Assembly: GCA_022768065.1 (NCBI GenBank)
Contig: JALELS010000009.1
Span: 1-64,000 of the forward strand
DNA from: Ruminococcus sp.
GTDB lineage: Bacteria; Bacillota; Clostridia; Oscillospirales; Acutalibacteraceae
Direction of reading: 5' to 3'
DNA length: 64,000 nucleotides
This document shows, piece by piece, positions 45,012 through 53,271 of the stretch. A program made the position numbers and the translations under genes. The stretch's first letter is position 1. Each line of letters opens with the position of its first letter. Below the pieces are notes generated by a model, which ran no database searches, was not told where the DNA came from, and saw only the letters and a program-made list of their open reading frames with translations.

Positions 45012-45041
45012 AAAAGGCAGCCGAAAGGCTGCCTTTTTTAT
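45012..45041 (+). terminator. Terminator of the tmRNA gene
   Basis: AAAAGGCAGCC-GAAA-GGCTGCCTTTTTT, perfect stem with GNRA-type loop. Confidence 0.95.
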
Positions 45042-45116
45042 AAATCCCAAAGCGGTTTAAAAATAAAATGTAATTTGTCTTTTTGCGTATGGCTTTTGAA
45101 TTTTACTTTTACTTTT

Positions 45117-45190
45117 GTCTATGTCTATGTCTATGCTTGTGTCTGTACCTATGCCTGTGCCTATGCCTATGCCTATGCCTATGCCTATGC
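45117..45190. repeat. Hexanucleotide tandem repeat, about 12 units
   Basis: GTCTAT x3, GCTTGT, GTCTGT, ACCTAT, GCCTGT, then GCCTAT x5 and GC. The array is 74 bases, directly downstream of the tmRNA terminator, more regular toward the right. The ORF through it is Leu-Cys-Tyr repeats and not a gene. Confidence 0.9.
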
Positions 45191-45211
45191 GACTTTGCAG
45201 GCAGTTTTACT

Positions 45212-45269
45212 TGTTACGTATCGACATACTTTAGATATATATTAACTACACTTGTGCTGATACGTAACA
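45212..45269. repeat. 11-base perfect inverted repeat with 36-base loop
   Basis: TGTTACGTATC (45212-45222) and GATACGTAACA (45259-45269), followed by CTTTTT. It could be a weak terminator or a recombinase-binding site near the tmRNA integration hot-spot. No integrase is present. Confidence 0.5.
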
Positions 45270-45449
45270 CTTTTTCTGCTTGCCGCCGCAAACTCGCCAA
45301 ATACCGTTTTATTCGACAAAACTGCCCAAAAAACAAATTGACAAACAGGGCAATTTCGGTTAATATTGTTGTGTAAACTTACTTTGTTAATATTTTACAG
45401 TGCGCACCCTGTACGGGCGGCGCTGCCGATGCGGATAAAGAAGAGGGCA

Positions 45450-45556
45450 AACCCTTACAGCGGATTTCAAGGGTTAATAATTAAAACTTCCAAGTGCGGT
45501 AAATTAAAAAATTTAAAATTTACGCACGGATAATATCTATGATATTGTCCGTTTTT
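45450..45556. other. Dyads in the accessory intergenic region behind tmRNA
   Basis: The region 45270-45620 has no gene. AACCCTT-N12-AAGGGTT (45450-45475) has the size and layout of a tyrosine-recombinase core site, but I cannot find its second copy. Two further hairpins follow: GTGCG-x-TAAATTT.../...AAATTTACGCAC (about 45494-45526) and GGATAATATC-TAT-GATATTGTCC (about 45528-45552) with a T-run, the latter a possible terminator. Evidence for an attachment site is weak. Confidence 0.3.
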
Positions 45557-45621
45557 CATATTTTCGATACTTTACTTTTTGCGGCAATCAAGTAATTCGG
45601 TTACTAAAAGGGGTTTATATA

Positions 45622-45923
45622 TTGTTCTCTATAATTAATTCTATGAATATGCCAACATACGTAGGCATATTGCTAATAATGTTTGTTTTATCTATTTATT
45701 TTCTATAGTAAAATATAGAAAAGTAAAAAAGCCTTGGAAAGTGCTGATTTATTTAGCTCCGCCCGAATTTATTGTTTTTATCACAAATAGAATCATAAAG
45801 GAATATTGGCCGGATACTCATTTGTATAAAATCAGCTCTACCGTTGCTTTAATAACCGGTGGTATAGTAGTGATTTCTATATTCGTTGTAGGAATTATTA
45901 CAAAGATTAAGGAAAAGCGTTAA
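45622..45923 (+). pseudogene. Small membrane protein gene with one-base frameshift
   Basis: An ORF from TTG 45622 (AAAAGGGG upstream) reads MFSIINSMNMPTYVGILLIMFVLSIYFL then TAG (45706-45708). In the -1 frame the sequence continues KYRKVKKPWKVLIYLAPPEFIVFITNRIIKEYW...ISSTVALITGGIVVISIFVVGIITKIKEKR to 45923. Joined at about 45690-45705 they give a plausible 100-residue protein with two or three membrane helices and a basic loop. The second part alone would start at GTG 45741 (60 aa, no clear ribosome site). So this looks like a membrane protein with a single-base deletion, or a programmed shift with no obvious slippery site. Family not recognised. AT-rich like its neighbours. Confidence 0.45.
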
Positions 45924-45982
45924 AGCAGTATTATTATCGGTGCCATGTACATTAATTATTGCAATGACAGGAGAAATGATTT

Positions 45983-46699
45983 ATGAAACGCAGAAGGTTT
46001 ATATTTATTTTACCTATCATTTCTTTGATTGTTTTAAGTCTCAATATATGCTCATTTGCCATGAATACGGGTTTTTCAACAAGCGAACCTGACGAAAAAA
46101 AGCAACAGTATTTTTTATCCGGCAATGCCATATCGCTGACGTATGAAGAACCGAAAAAATATATAATTTCGTGTTTTGATGTAAGTGAGAGCGGATTGGT
46201 AGCAGTTGGCTCCGCTACTTACGGTAACCAATACATATATGTGTATGATGCAACCGGAAAATTTCAATATGGATATGCTTTTAATAATCCGGGGTCTTAC
46301 GGCTTGCAATGGGACGGTTCTGATTTGATAATTTATTTTGTTCGCGGCGATATTGCGGCTTTGGTTGATTCAGCGGGCAATATCAAAGAATTAAAAGTCA
46401 TAGACGATACCGAAGCCAACAATTCGTATTGGAACAAATATGTGTTTGCAAAAGAAAGAACACAAAACGGTAATACATATACAATGAAAAGCAATATGGG
46501 CTTACTCAATATTGTTGCAACTGGTTATTCGCAAATAATCATAACAGCCCCCGACGGGCAGGAAACAATGATATACGATGCCAGCAAGGCTCAAAAGTCG
46601 GGAACTGTCCTTGAAATTACATTTGTGATGTTGTTTGTGGGCGCGGTGGTATATGGGTTAACGCGTGAATTTTCAAAAGCTAAAAAGTGCGCAAAATAA
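45983..46699 (+). CDS. Hypothetical membrane-anchored exported protein
   Basis: 238 aa, not recognised. N-terminal signal or anchor (RRRFIFILPIISLIVLSLNICSFA), an exported beta-rich domain in which ISCFDVSESGLVAVGSATYGNQYIYVYDATGKFQYGYAF resembles propeller-like repeats, and a C-terminal membrane helix (VLEITFVMLFVGAVVYGLT, about 209-227) with basic tail. AGGAG lies upstream of ATG 45983. It is the second of four AT-rich orphan genes behind tmRNA, all on the plus strand, all membrane or exported, each with its own ribosome site. Confidence 0.7.
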   Translation: MKRRRFIFILPIISLIVLSLNICSFAMNTGFSTSEPDEKKQQYFLSGNAISLTYEEPKKYIISCFDVSESGLVAVGSATYGNQYIYVYDATGKFQYGYAFNNPGSYGLQWDGSDLIIYFVRGDIAALVDSAGNIKELKVIDDTEANNSYWNKYVFAKERTQNGNTYTMKSNMGLLNIVATGYSQIIITAPDGQETMIYDASKAQKSGTVLEITFVMLFVGAVVYGLTREFSKAKKCAK

Positions 46700-46809
46700 C
46701 TGTATCATTTTGCCGATTACAAATACCGATTGTCCTCAAACATTTCAGAGCAGAGATAATAAAAATTTATGCACGCCGTACAAACAATATTTAAAAGAGA
46801 GGTTTTATA

Positions 46810-47298
46810 ATGATTGAATTTGTGGGCCGTTTAACGGGAAACGCTTTTAAATACTACAAAAAAACTATGATAAAAACTTTCCAAATATTGCTCCTAATAG
46901 CATTTGGCATTGGAATGCCCATTATGTTTTTTGTATTCAATTTAATAGGCAGTGTGGATTTAGAATATATACTTTTCATGGCTTCGTTATGTGTGCTTAC
47001 TGCAATTTTTTCACCGTACCTAATTTTAATATTTGCAAAAGGTGATGTAACACAGCGAATATATATAAATGACGGTTTGGTTAATGCGGTTAGCTGTGAA
47101 GGAAGAACACGCAGTGCACAAATTTGTGCCATAAAAAAGGTAAAGGATTTCGGCGATTACTATGCAATGACCCTTCCCGGAATATGTGCAATTGTTTCCG
47201 TGTACTTTATATGCGAAAAAAACCTTTTAACAAAGGGCACAATAGAGCAGTTCGAAGAGCTGTTTGACGGTAAAATAGTGAGAATGCAGTCAAACTGA
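46810..47298 (+). CDS. Hypothetical membrane protein
   Basis: 162 aa, not recognised. Two membrane helices (about 20-42, FQILLLIAFGIGMPIMFFVFNLI, and about 52-76) follow a short cytosolic start; the C-terminal half (KKVKDFGDYYAMTLPGICAIVSVYFICEKNLLTKGTIEQFEELF) resembles the soluble tail of YcxB-like proteins by layout only. AGAGAGG lies upstream of ATG 46810. Third gene of the orphan cluster; 111 bases after the previous one. Confidence 0.7.
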   Translation: MIEFVGRLTGNAFKYYKKTMIKTFQILLLIAFGIGMPIMFFVFNLIGSVDLEYILFMASLCVLTAIFSPYLILIFAKGDVTQRIYINDGLVNAVSCEGRTRSAQICAIKKVKDFGDYYAMTLPGICAIVSVYFICEKNLLTKGTIEQFEELFDGKIVRMQSN

Positions 47299-47360
47299 AA
47301 ACGGACACAGGCACAAAAAACACCAATTCGCATATATACTAATCGAGAGGTATTATAAAA

Positions 47361-47978
47361 ATGTATAGCTTTGTCAGACTGCTAATCGGATGTATATTTT
47401 TAATATGTTCTTTCGTGTTGATAAAAAGGTCAAAAACCGTTCATAAAAAAGCCATGTATATTGTTTTTTTATGTTTGTCAGGAATACTGCCGACGGTGTT
47501 ATCGTTTATACCGTTTGAAAACAGTTTTATAACATTTAAATCTCTCGACTCGGCTTATCATTATGTTTACGGCAAATCTGACATGAAACTTGTTGTAGAA
47601 GGAGACGATTGCGATTTTGTTGTCGGCAGCCAAAAAGACAAATACAAGGTAACATATGCATTTATGCCCAAAACCGCCGACGGATGGAAAGCAAGTAAAA
47701 ATATCAATGCCAAAAGAATAATTGTACAAAATTATGATTTCGGTCTTTTACATGTTTACCAGGGCAAAGGCACAAAAGATTATTTTATAACTATCCTTAA
47801 TAAAACCGATAAAGACTTAATTATTTCCGATAAGTACAATACCGAATTTGAACCTCTTAAAAGTGGCGAAAATTCTCTCGGACAGCCGTATATTACTTAC
47901 TACGCTCATATTCCCGACTTCGATTCGTCGTACAGCTTAACCGTAAACGGTACTGAAATATTATTGCAAAAGCCATAG
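47361..47978 (+). CDS. Hypothetical membrane protein with exported domain
   Basis: 205 aa, not recognised. Two N-terminal helices (about 4-21 and 31-50), then an exported domain of about 145 residues (GKSDMKLVVEGDDCDFVVGSQKDKYKVTYAFMPKTADGW...) rich in beta-strand pattern. GAGAGGT lies upstream of ATG 47361; the stop is TAG. Last of the orphan cluster, followed by a terminator at 48000. Confidence 0.7.
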   Translation: MYSFVRLLIGCIFLICSFVLIKRSKTVHKKAMYIVFLCLSGILPTVLSFIPFENSFITFKSLDSAYHYVYGKSDMKLVVEGDDCDFVVGSQKDKYKVTYAFMPKTADGWKASKNINAKRIIVQNYDFGLLHVYQGKGTKDYFITILNKTDKDLIISDKYNTEFEPLKSGENSLGQPYITYYAHIPDFDSSYSLTVNGTEILLQKP

Positions 47979-47999
47979 TTTGATGCGTTTAATAACAAA

Positions 48000-48047
48000 A
48001 AACAGTTCCTGCTTTTTCGGGTATCCGTAGGCAGAAACTGTTTTTTT
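48000..48047. terminator. Terminator after the orphan membrane cluster
   Basis: AAACAGTTCCTGC/GCAGAAACTGTTT with TTTTTTT on the right; can also serve the convergent MATE gene. Confidence 0.8.
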
Positions 48048-48127
48048 CGGGCAATTTTGAATTTGTTATCTATGTGCATTTAAAATCGCCGTGCCATAAT
48101 GATTTACGGCAGTTTCAATGCGGTATT

Positions 48128-49555
48128 TCAGTATATATCCTGTGTGCCTTTTTGACGTATCGGCGCAGAAAGTTCTTTGCTCGTTTTTATTATGACAACA
48201 ACGGTTACAATAAAGGTGAGTATATCGGCAGCTGGCATAAAATAAAGTATTCCGTCAAGTCCGAAGAATAACGGTAACAGCAGCGGAAGTCCCACTCCGA
48301 ATACTACCTCTCGCAGCATAGACAGAAAAGATGATGTCAGCGCCTTGCCGAGTGCCTGCATATATATTGCCGCGCCCTTATTCACACACGAAAGCATAGT
48401 CATACTCAAAAGCAGTCTTATGCTTCGCAGGGCAAAATCCCTGTAATATATGCTCTCGTTTTTCGCTCCGAAAAGATTTATAAGCGGTTGCGGGAAAAGC
48501 TCAAACAGCAAAAGTGCCGCCGCACCGATAATCGCTTCGGTAAGTAAGAGCCTTTTCATAAGCTCCTTTGCGCGGTCACGCCTGCCGGAGCCTATGTTGT
48601 ATCCCACAACGGGTATACATCCTGCCGAAAGACCTATGGCGATGGAAATAATTATCTGAAAGAATTTCATAACAATGCCTATTACGGCGGTCGGTATCTG
48701 TGCGTATTCGCTCTGACTGAAAATCGGGTCCATCGCGCCGTATTTTCGGCACATATTCAGAACTGCCGCCATGGAAAAAACAATGCTTATCTGCGATAAA
48801 AAGCTTGATATTCCGAGTGACAGTATTTTGCCTATTAAGCGTATATCCAACTTAAAGCTTGATTTGCCGAGTTTTACAGCCTTTGTTCTGAAGAGATATA
48901 CAACCGAAAGAACAGCCGATAATATCTGCCCGAGAATTGTGGCTATGGCTGCGCCTGCCATACCCATGCGGCAACCGTATATCAAAACGGGATCAAGTAT
49001 GATATTTGTTACGGCGCCGACGAGTAATGTCATCATCGCAAATTTCGGGCTGCCGTCGGAGCGAATGACGGAATTCATTGCCTGACCGAACATATAAAAC
49101 GGTATTCCGAGCGAAATCCAAAAGAAATATTCCTTCGACATGGCAAATGTTTCTTCGTTTACGGTAGCGCCGAAAGCGGTTAATATCTGATTGGGAAATA
49201 TCAGATACACAGCCGTTAAGATCAGCCCTATAATAATGCTGATTACAATTGAATTTCCGACCCCTCTGTCTGCTCTGCCGTCATCTTTAGCACCGAGACT
49301 TATGCTGACGAGGGTACAGCAGCCGTCGCCTATCATGGTGGCTATCGCGAGGGCGATAACGGTAAGCGGAAATACCACGCTGTTTGCCGCATTGCCGTAT
49401 GAGCCGAGATATGAGGCGTTTGCTATGAATATTTGGTCTACGATATTGTATAGTGCGCCGACCAAAAGTGAAATGATGCACGGCAAAGCGTATTTGCGCA
49501 TCAGTACGCCGAGTTTTTCTGTTTCAAGAAAAGAATTGCTTTTTGCTTCAACCAT
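48128..49555 (-). CDS. MATE-family multidrug/cation antiporter
   Basis: 475 aa MATE exporter, third in the window and of the MepA-like subgroup. Helix 1 region LMRKYALPCIISLLVGALYNIVDQIFIANASYLGSYGNAANSVVFPL and DGCCTLVSISLGAKD, the second-half ISIAIGLSAGCIPVVGYNIGSG and the family's helix 7 motif are clear. The ORF track starts at 49675, but ATG 49555 (MVEAKSNSFLE) has GGAGGTAAACAAA directly upstream. The gene has a 145-nt leader with a terminator and a mutually exclusive antiterminator (49579-49734), so expression is likely induced. Confidence 0.9.
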   Translation of the reverse strand: MVEAKSNSFLETEKLGVLMRKYALPCIISLLVGALYNIVDQIFIANASYLGSYGNAANSVVFPLTVIALAIATMIGDGCCTLVSISLGAKDDGRADRGVGNSIVISIIIGLILTAVYLIFPNQILTAFGATVNEETFAMSKEYFFWISLGIPFYMFGQAMNSVIRSDGSPKFAMMTLLVGAVTNIILDPVLIYGCRMGMAGAAIATILGQILSAVLSVVYLFRTKAVKLGKSSFKLDIRLIGKILSLGISSFLSQISIVFSMAAVLNMCRKYGAMDPIFSQSEYAQIPTAVIGIVMKFFQIIISIAIGLSAGCIPVVGYNIGSGRRDRAKELMKRLLLTEAIIGAAALLLFELFPQPLINLFGAKNESIYYRDFALRSIRLLLSMTMLSCVNKGAAIYMQALGKALTSSFLSMLREVVFGVGLPLLLPLFFGLDGILYFMPAADILTFIVTVVVIIKTSKELSAPIRQKGTQDIY

Positions 49556-49578
49556 TTTGTTTACCTCCGACTTGCGGC

Positions 49579-49734
49579 AAAATAAAAGCACACGCAAAAG
49601 CGTGTGCCGGTAAACAAGATATTGGTACGATACACGCTTTGCAAGAACTCCGTGTCGTATCAGAATGATGTTCATTCGTGTATCGTGCCGTCAAGCATAT
49701 ATATAATTTTATCTGTTAAATCCCAAATTGTCAA
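49579..49734 (-). promoter_or_regulatory. Terminator/antiterminator leader and promoter of the MATE gene
   Basis: Minus strand. Promoter TTGACA (49729-49734), 17 bases, TAAAAT (49706-49711), start near 49699. P1 stem: CGATACACG (49677-49685) with CGTGTATCG (49628-49636), 9 bp, enclosing a small AATGA/TCATT hairpin. Terminator: GCACACGC (49600-49607) with GCGTGTGC (49588-49595), 8 bp, loop TTTT, then TTTTATTTT. Antiterminator: AAAGCGTGT (49632-49640) can instead pair with ACACGCTTT (49597-49605), 9 bp perfect, which opens both other stems. A 40-codon ORF (ATG 49675) spans the leader in frame with the exporter but has no good ribosome site. Architecture of an attenuator or riboswitch; class not recognised. 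Confidence 0.75.
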
Positions 49735-49823
49735 GCGGTGTGTGCCCCGTTTTTGCGCCGTCAACCGCTTGTTTTTATGAATTTGTCACGCCCGTTTTGC
49801 CCGTTTATTAAAGAAATTATGAC

Positions 49824-50699
49824 TTATTTTTCGGGAACGTCAACTTTACTGTTGAATTTATCAAGCAGCAACGCTATGACTGCGCCCACGGCAAGGCAAG
49901 CCGCATTTACCGAAAATGAAACAAGTCCGGCCGCAAAACTCTTAAACGGTATTATGACTATCGTTGCAGCCGATACTATGCCTATAATTCCGTGAAAAAC
50001 AACGGAGTAATGTCTGTCAAGGAGCTTTGTAACGGCTTTTGCGAGCAGTATAACGGTTATCAGCGCACCGATTCCCGCAGGGATTATAACACGCATATCA
50101 AAATTTCCTATACCGACAGTGAGCGGCGTGTACAGGCCGAGCGGCATAAGCAATGTTGAAAAGCTCATACCGGGGGCTATCACGCTGAGAGCTATGCAAA
50201 ATCCGCAGAAAAGATACCACAGCGTATTGGGCGTTATATTTGCGTGAACCGCTCCTATACAAATCAGAAGAGCCAAAACCAAGGAAAAACAAACGGCCAT
50301 AGATACAAAAGACCACTTGCTTCTTCCTTTTTGCCCTGCCTCTCTGAAGAGCGACGGCAACATACCGCATATCAGACCCACAAACAGGCAGACAGACGGT
50401 TCGGGATACTTTTCGAGTAAAAACCCGAGCAATTTTGAAACCGCGACAAACCCCGTTCCTCCGCCGAGAATCAGCGGAATAAGCAGTTGCCAATACTTTT
50501 TTATCGCTGTAAACGGATTTGATAAAAGCTCCATTATCGGTTTGTATACGCCGAATACGACGCACATAACGCCTCCGGAAATACCGGGTAAAACCGCTCC
50601 GAGTCCTATCAGCATACCCTGAAAGAAACGGTAAATCGCTTTCAGTATGCCGTCGGCATTACCTTTTTTACGTTGTTTTAATTCTGTATTACTGTTCAT
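49824..50699 (-). CDS. DUF368 family polyprenyl-phosphate transporter
   Basis: 291 aa, about eight membrane helices, DUF368. Conserved motifs GAVLPGISGGVMCVVFGVY (about 36-54) and IAPGMSFSTLLMPLGLY (about 170-186) face the membrane core in a pseudo-symmetric fold. The family (PopT) recycles undecaprenyl phosphate across the membrane in bacteria that have it. The neighbouring PAP2 phosphatase fits the same lipid-carrier cycle. ATG 50699, AGGGATG upstream. Part of a minus-strand group with short gaps, but operon continuity is not certain. Confidence 0.85.
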   Translation of the reverse strand: MNSNTELKQRKKGNADGILKAIYRFFQGMLIGLGAVLPGISGGVMCVVFGVYKPIMELLSNPFTAIKKYWQLLIPLILGGGTGFVAVSKLLGFLLEKYPEPSVCLFVGLICGMLPSLFREAGQKGRSKWSFVSMAVCFSLVLALLICIGAVHANITPNTLWYLFCGFCIALSVIAPGMSFSTLLMPLGLYTPLTVGIGNFDMRVIIPAGIGALITVILLAKAVTKLLDRHYSVVFHGIIGIVSAATIVIIPFKSFAAGLVSFSVNAACLAVGAVIALLLDKFNSKVDVPEK

Positions 50700-50757
50700 A
50701 TTTTCATCCCTGTCTTAAATGCAGTGTTGTATAAAATCGGTGATAACATCGGTGTGA

Positions 50758-51663
50758 TTATAGCCAACTTTTTAATATTTCGGGCGAACGGAATATTGCA
50801 TCCAGCTTTTGCATAAACGGTACAATATCGCCCATATCAAGCGCGCGGTGGTCAAATGCAATTGTCAGCGGAAGTATTAACGCAGTGCCTACCGCTCCGT
50901 CGTCTGTGCATATCGGTTTTTTCTGAGCCGCGCCTACCCCTATGGCAACAAGCTGAGGCGGAATTATTTCAAGTATGGTACATTCGCCCTTCCGGCCTCG
51001 GTAAATAGAGCCGAGATTTGATACGGTAATGGTTCCCTGTTCTATATCATGCTTTGTAAGACGCTCGCTTTGCGGAATGTTATAATAATCCCTTTTTGCT
51101 TTACCGGAAAGAGTGCGTACCTTATATTTTCCGGTTTTGGAGCCGATGAGCCGGTATAGTGTTTGCAATATTTTTCCGTGCTTCAGTCCCTGAACCGTGT
51201 TATCCATTGAAACCTCAAACATAACCTCGTTCATATCCGAATTGTTGGCGCGCTCCATAGAGTCTGATATTGAGTCGCGCATCTGTGACATGGTTTTTGA
51301 TTCCATATTGTGCATATTTATGGTCATCATTTCACCGTTTTTCAGTATTACGGGCATTGATATATCAATATTTTTAATCGTTTCTACCGTTCCGCGGACC
51401 AGTTTGCGATTGAATTTTATGTGACCGTTCATTTTCGGGCAAAATCGAAGTCCCTCGACTATAACCCGTAGAATTGCCGTGTTCACCGTGATTTTTTTGC
51501 CGTTTTCGACAGAAGAGTTGATTTCTTTTAAAACATCGAAAAATTTTGTGACATCTGCGTCATATGTAACGCAGGCGTGGGGAATGGTTTCCCAGCTTTC
51601 GCTTGTCATATTTGAGACTATCTTTCTTGCTATTCCGAAATGTTCGGTGTTTGTAACCGTCAT
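50758..51663 (-). CDS. Standalone 2-oxoacid dehydrogenase E2-type acyltransferase domain
   Basis: 301 aa protein made only of the CAT/E2-fold catalytic domain; no lipoyl or subunit-binding domain. The active-site motif is seen as FDHRALDMGD (canonical DHRxxDG, with DM in place of DG); ITVSNLGS(IYRG) and LVAIGVGAAQKKP match the core. Such lone domains occur in Clostridia and their substrate is unknown. No 2-oxoacid dehydrogenase genes are nearby. ATG 51663, GGGAGAG upstream. Confidence 0.8.
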   Translation of the reverse strand: MTVTNTEHFGIARKIVSNMTSESWETIPHACVTYDADVTKFFDVLKEINSSVENGKKITVNTAILRVIVEGLRFCPKMNGHIKFNRKLVRGTVETIKNIDISMPVILKNGEMMTINMHNMESKTMSQMRDSISDSMERANNSDMNEVMFEVSMDNTVQGLKHGKILQTLYRLIGSKTGKYKVRTLSGKAKRDYYNIPQSERLTKHDIEQGTITVSNLGSIYRGRKGECTILEIIPPQLVAIGVGAAQKKPICTDDGAVGTALILPLTIAFDHRALDMGDIVPFMQKLDAIFRSPEILKSWL

Positions 51664-51763
51664 ATTTATCTCTCCCGATATTGATATTCTGTATGATGTT
51701 AAAATAAACCCTACGGCTTAACTCCTTTTAAATTAAATTTAAACCGAATATAAACTAATATTC

Positions 51764-52450
51764 TTAGTGATTCTTTCTGTCGGAAACATAACCGCTGTGC
51801 GCCGTACCGTTTTTACGAAGAGAAATTTTGGCGAGCAGTTTTTCGGCGGCGCACGCGGCAAAAAAGCCGATAATGCCGGATGCTATACCGAATACCGCGC
51901 CGAAAACCACATCGCTTGCATAGTGCACCATAAGATATACTCTCGACATCATAACGAGCACAGCCGCAAAGGGGAGTATATAGGCGGCTTTGATTTTTTG
52001 CTTTCTTAAACATATAAACAGAGCGGTGGAATATGAAAATGCCGCCGCTGTGTGACCGGACGGAAACGAATAATCGGTTTCAAACGGTGAACCTATACTC
52101 TTATAGCGCGCCGAAAATACGGAGTTGTCGGCAAGCGTAATAAAAGGTCTTGTGCGCATCACTGTCGGTTTCAGTATTATATTTACAATGAGCGTACTCA
52201 GAACAAGCGAAATTATGACGGCAAGACCGATGCGTCTCGTCTTTTTAAACGCCAAAAGAATTGCCGACACGCACAGCAGCAAAAGTATAAATTTGGCGTC
52301 GCCCAAAAATGTAACAGCTTTAAAAAAAGCTGTCAAAGCACTGTTTGCCGTGCTGCCGAGTGCGTCAAATACGGCTGTATCAAATCCGTGAAATACCTTA
52401 TCCAATGTTGTTCCCGCACAGGCGGTTAAAACAAAATCCATAATTAACAT
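51764..52450 (-). CDS. PAP2-family phosphatase
   Basis: 228 aa integral membrane PAP2 phosphatase. The three motifs are present: KPTVMRTRPF (K-x6-RP), PSGH, and SRVYLMVHYASDV (SR-x5-H-x3-D). Five to six helices. Such enzymes dephosphorylate undecaprenyl pyrophosphate or other membrane lipids, matching the nearby DUF368 transporter. ATG 52450, GAAAGGAT upstream. Lies 17 bases after the upstream PF06541 gene, suggesting one transcript. Confidence 0.9.
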   Translation of the reverse strand: MLIMDFVLTACAGTTLDKVFHGFDTAVFDALGSTANSALTAFFKAVTFLGDAKFILLLLCVSAILLAFKKTRRIGLAVIISLVLSTLIVNIILKPTVMRTRPFITLADNSVFSARYKSIGSPFETDYSFPSGHTAAAFSYSTALFICLRKQKIKAAYILPFAAVLVMMSRVYLMVHYASDVVFGAVFGIASGIIGFFAACAAEKLLAKISLRKNGTAHSGYVSDRKNH

Positions 52451-52467
52451 ATCCTTTCGTTTGATTC

Positions 52468-53127
52468 TTAATTATCCAAAAAGCTCCATTCGCAAAAGCG
52501 ATTTTGCATTTTTTCATCGGGATAATGTCTGTCTAAAAATTGCCCTGCGGCAGTAGGCTTTGCCGTGCCGAAATGCCTTTGTGACCAGCGCGTTATACAT
52601 ACGGCGGTAAAGGCAATGTTGACGGCCATTAAAACAGATAACAGGTATATACCTATATAAAACGGTCTTTTGTGCATTTTGGAAAAGAGCTTTTCACAAT
52701 GCGGTGCTGCAAACCGCATAAATATTACACCGAGCACTCCCCAGACTACGGTCATACCGAGTGTTATGCGCCCGTTTAAATTTAAGGCGCAGTTTGTGTA
52801 ATCCCACGCCTTCATGTGAACGCAGTAGTCTATAAGACAGCTGCAAGCGTATTCAACGACATCGGCGCACAGAGCCACGGCAATGAATTTTATAAACACA
52901 TTACGTTTTTTGAGTCTTGTGTATAAAAGATATATAAGTGCAGCTCCTATGCCGTATATAAGACAAAACGGACCGAACATAGTTACGGTGTGCGTTTCCC
53001 ATTTTCCGTTTTTTATAACACACCAAATACCCTCAAGCAGCACGCCGAAAATGTTGCCGACCATAAACAGGCAAAATGTATCGGCATACAGGTTTTTATT
53101 GGTTTTTTCCGTGTTCTTGCCGCTCAT
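52468..53127 (-). CDS. Putative ABC-transporter type IV membrane protein (PF06541 type)
   Basis: 219 aa membrane protein, about five helices, resembling the 'ABC-transporter type IV' (CmpB-like) family: LFMVGNIFGVLLEGIWCVIKNGKWETHTVTMFGPFCLIYGIGAALIYLL and WDYTNCALNLNGRITLGMTVVWGVLGV. Despite the name, these have no known ATPase partner, and function is not established. ATG 53127 with GCGAGGT upstream is preferred to the ORF-track start 53238, which lies in the preceding terminator. Confidence 0.75.
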   Translation of the reverse strand: MSGKNTEKTNKNLYADTFCLFMVGNIFGVLLEGIWCVIKNGKWETHTVTMFGPFCLIYGIGAALIYLLYTRLKKRNVFIKFIAVALCADVVEYACSCLIDYCVHMKAWDYTNCALNLNGRITLGMTVVWGVLGVIFMRFAAPHCEKLFSKMHKRPFYIGIYLLSVLMAVNIAFTAVCITRWSQRHFGTAKPTAAGQFLDRHYPDEKMQNRFCEWSFLDN

Positions 53128-53217
53128 AACAGTACCTCGCTTTCTTCTCTTTATGCTCCGATTATGCGACCGACAGATAAAACGTAGCTTAACAGTATAT
53201 AAATTCTTTTTAAAATA

Positions 53218-53260
53218 AAAACGGACCGCAAGAAACATAAGTTTCTCACAGTCCGTTTTT
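53218..53260 (-). terminator. Terminator after the two-component operon
   Basis: AACGGAC-x-GCAAGAAAC/GTTTCTCACAGTCCGTT with short loop; T-run on the minus strand side toward 53210. Confidence 0.7.
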
Positions 53261-53271
53261 GTACGGTATTT

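Noticed and set aside
44769-45050. Minus-strand ORF of 93 aa
   Set aside because: Lies inside the tmRNA gene and its terminator.
45083-45376. ORF with Leu-Cys repeats
   Set aside because: It reads through the hexanucleotide tandem repeat; no ribosome site and no protein-like sequence elsewhere.
49556-49675. N-terminal extension of the third MATE gene (MNIILIRHG...)
   Set aside because: As part of the exporter it is untypical and spans the terminator hairpin; ATG 49555 has a strong ribosome site. It is kept only as a possible leader ORF in the attenuator finding.
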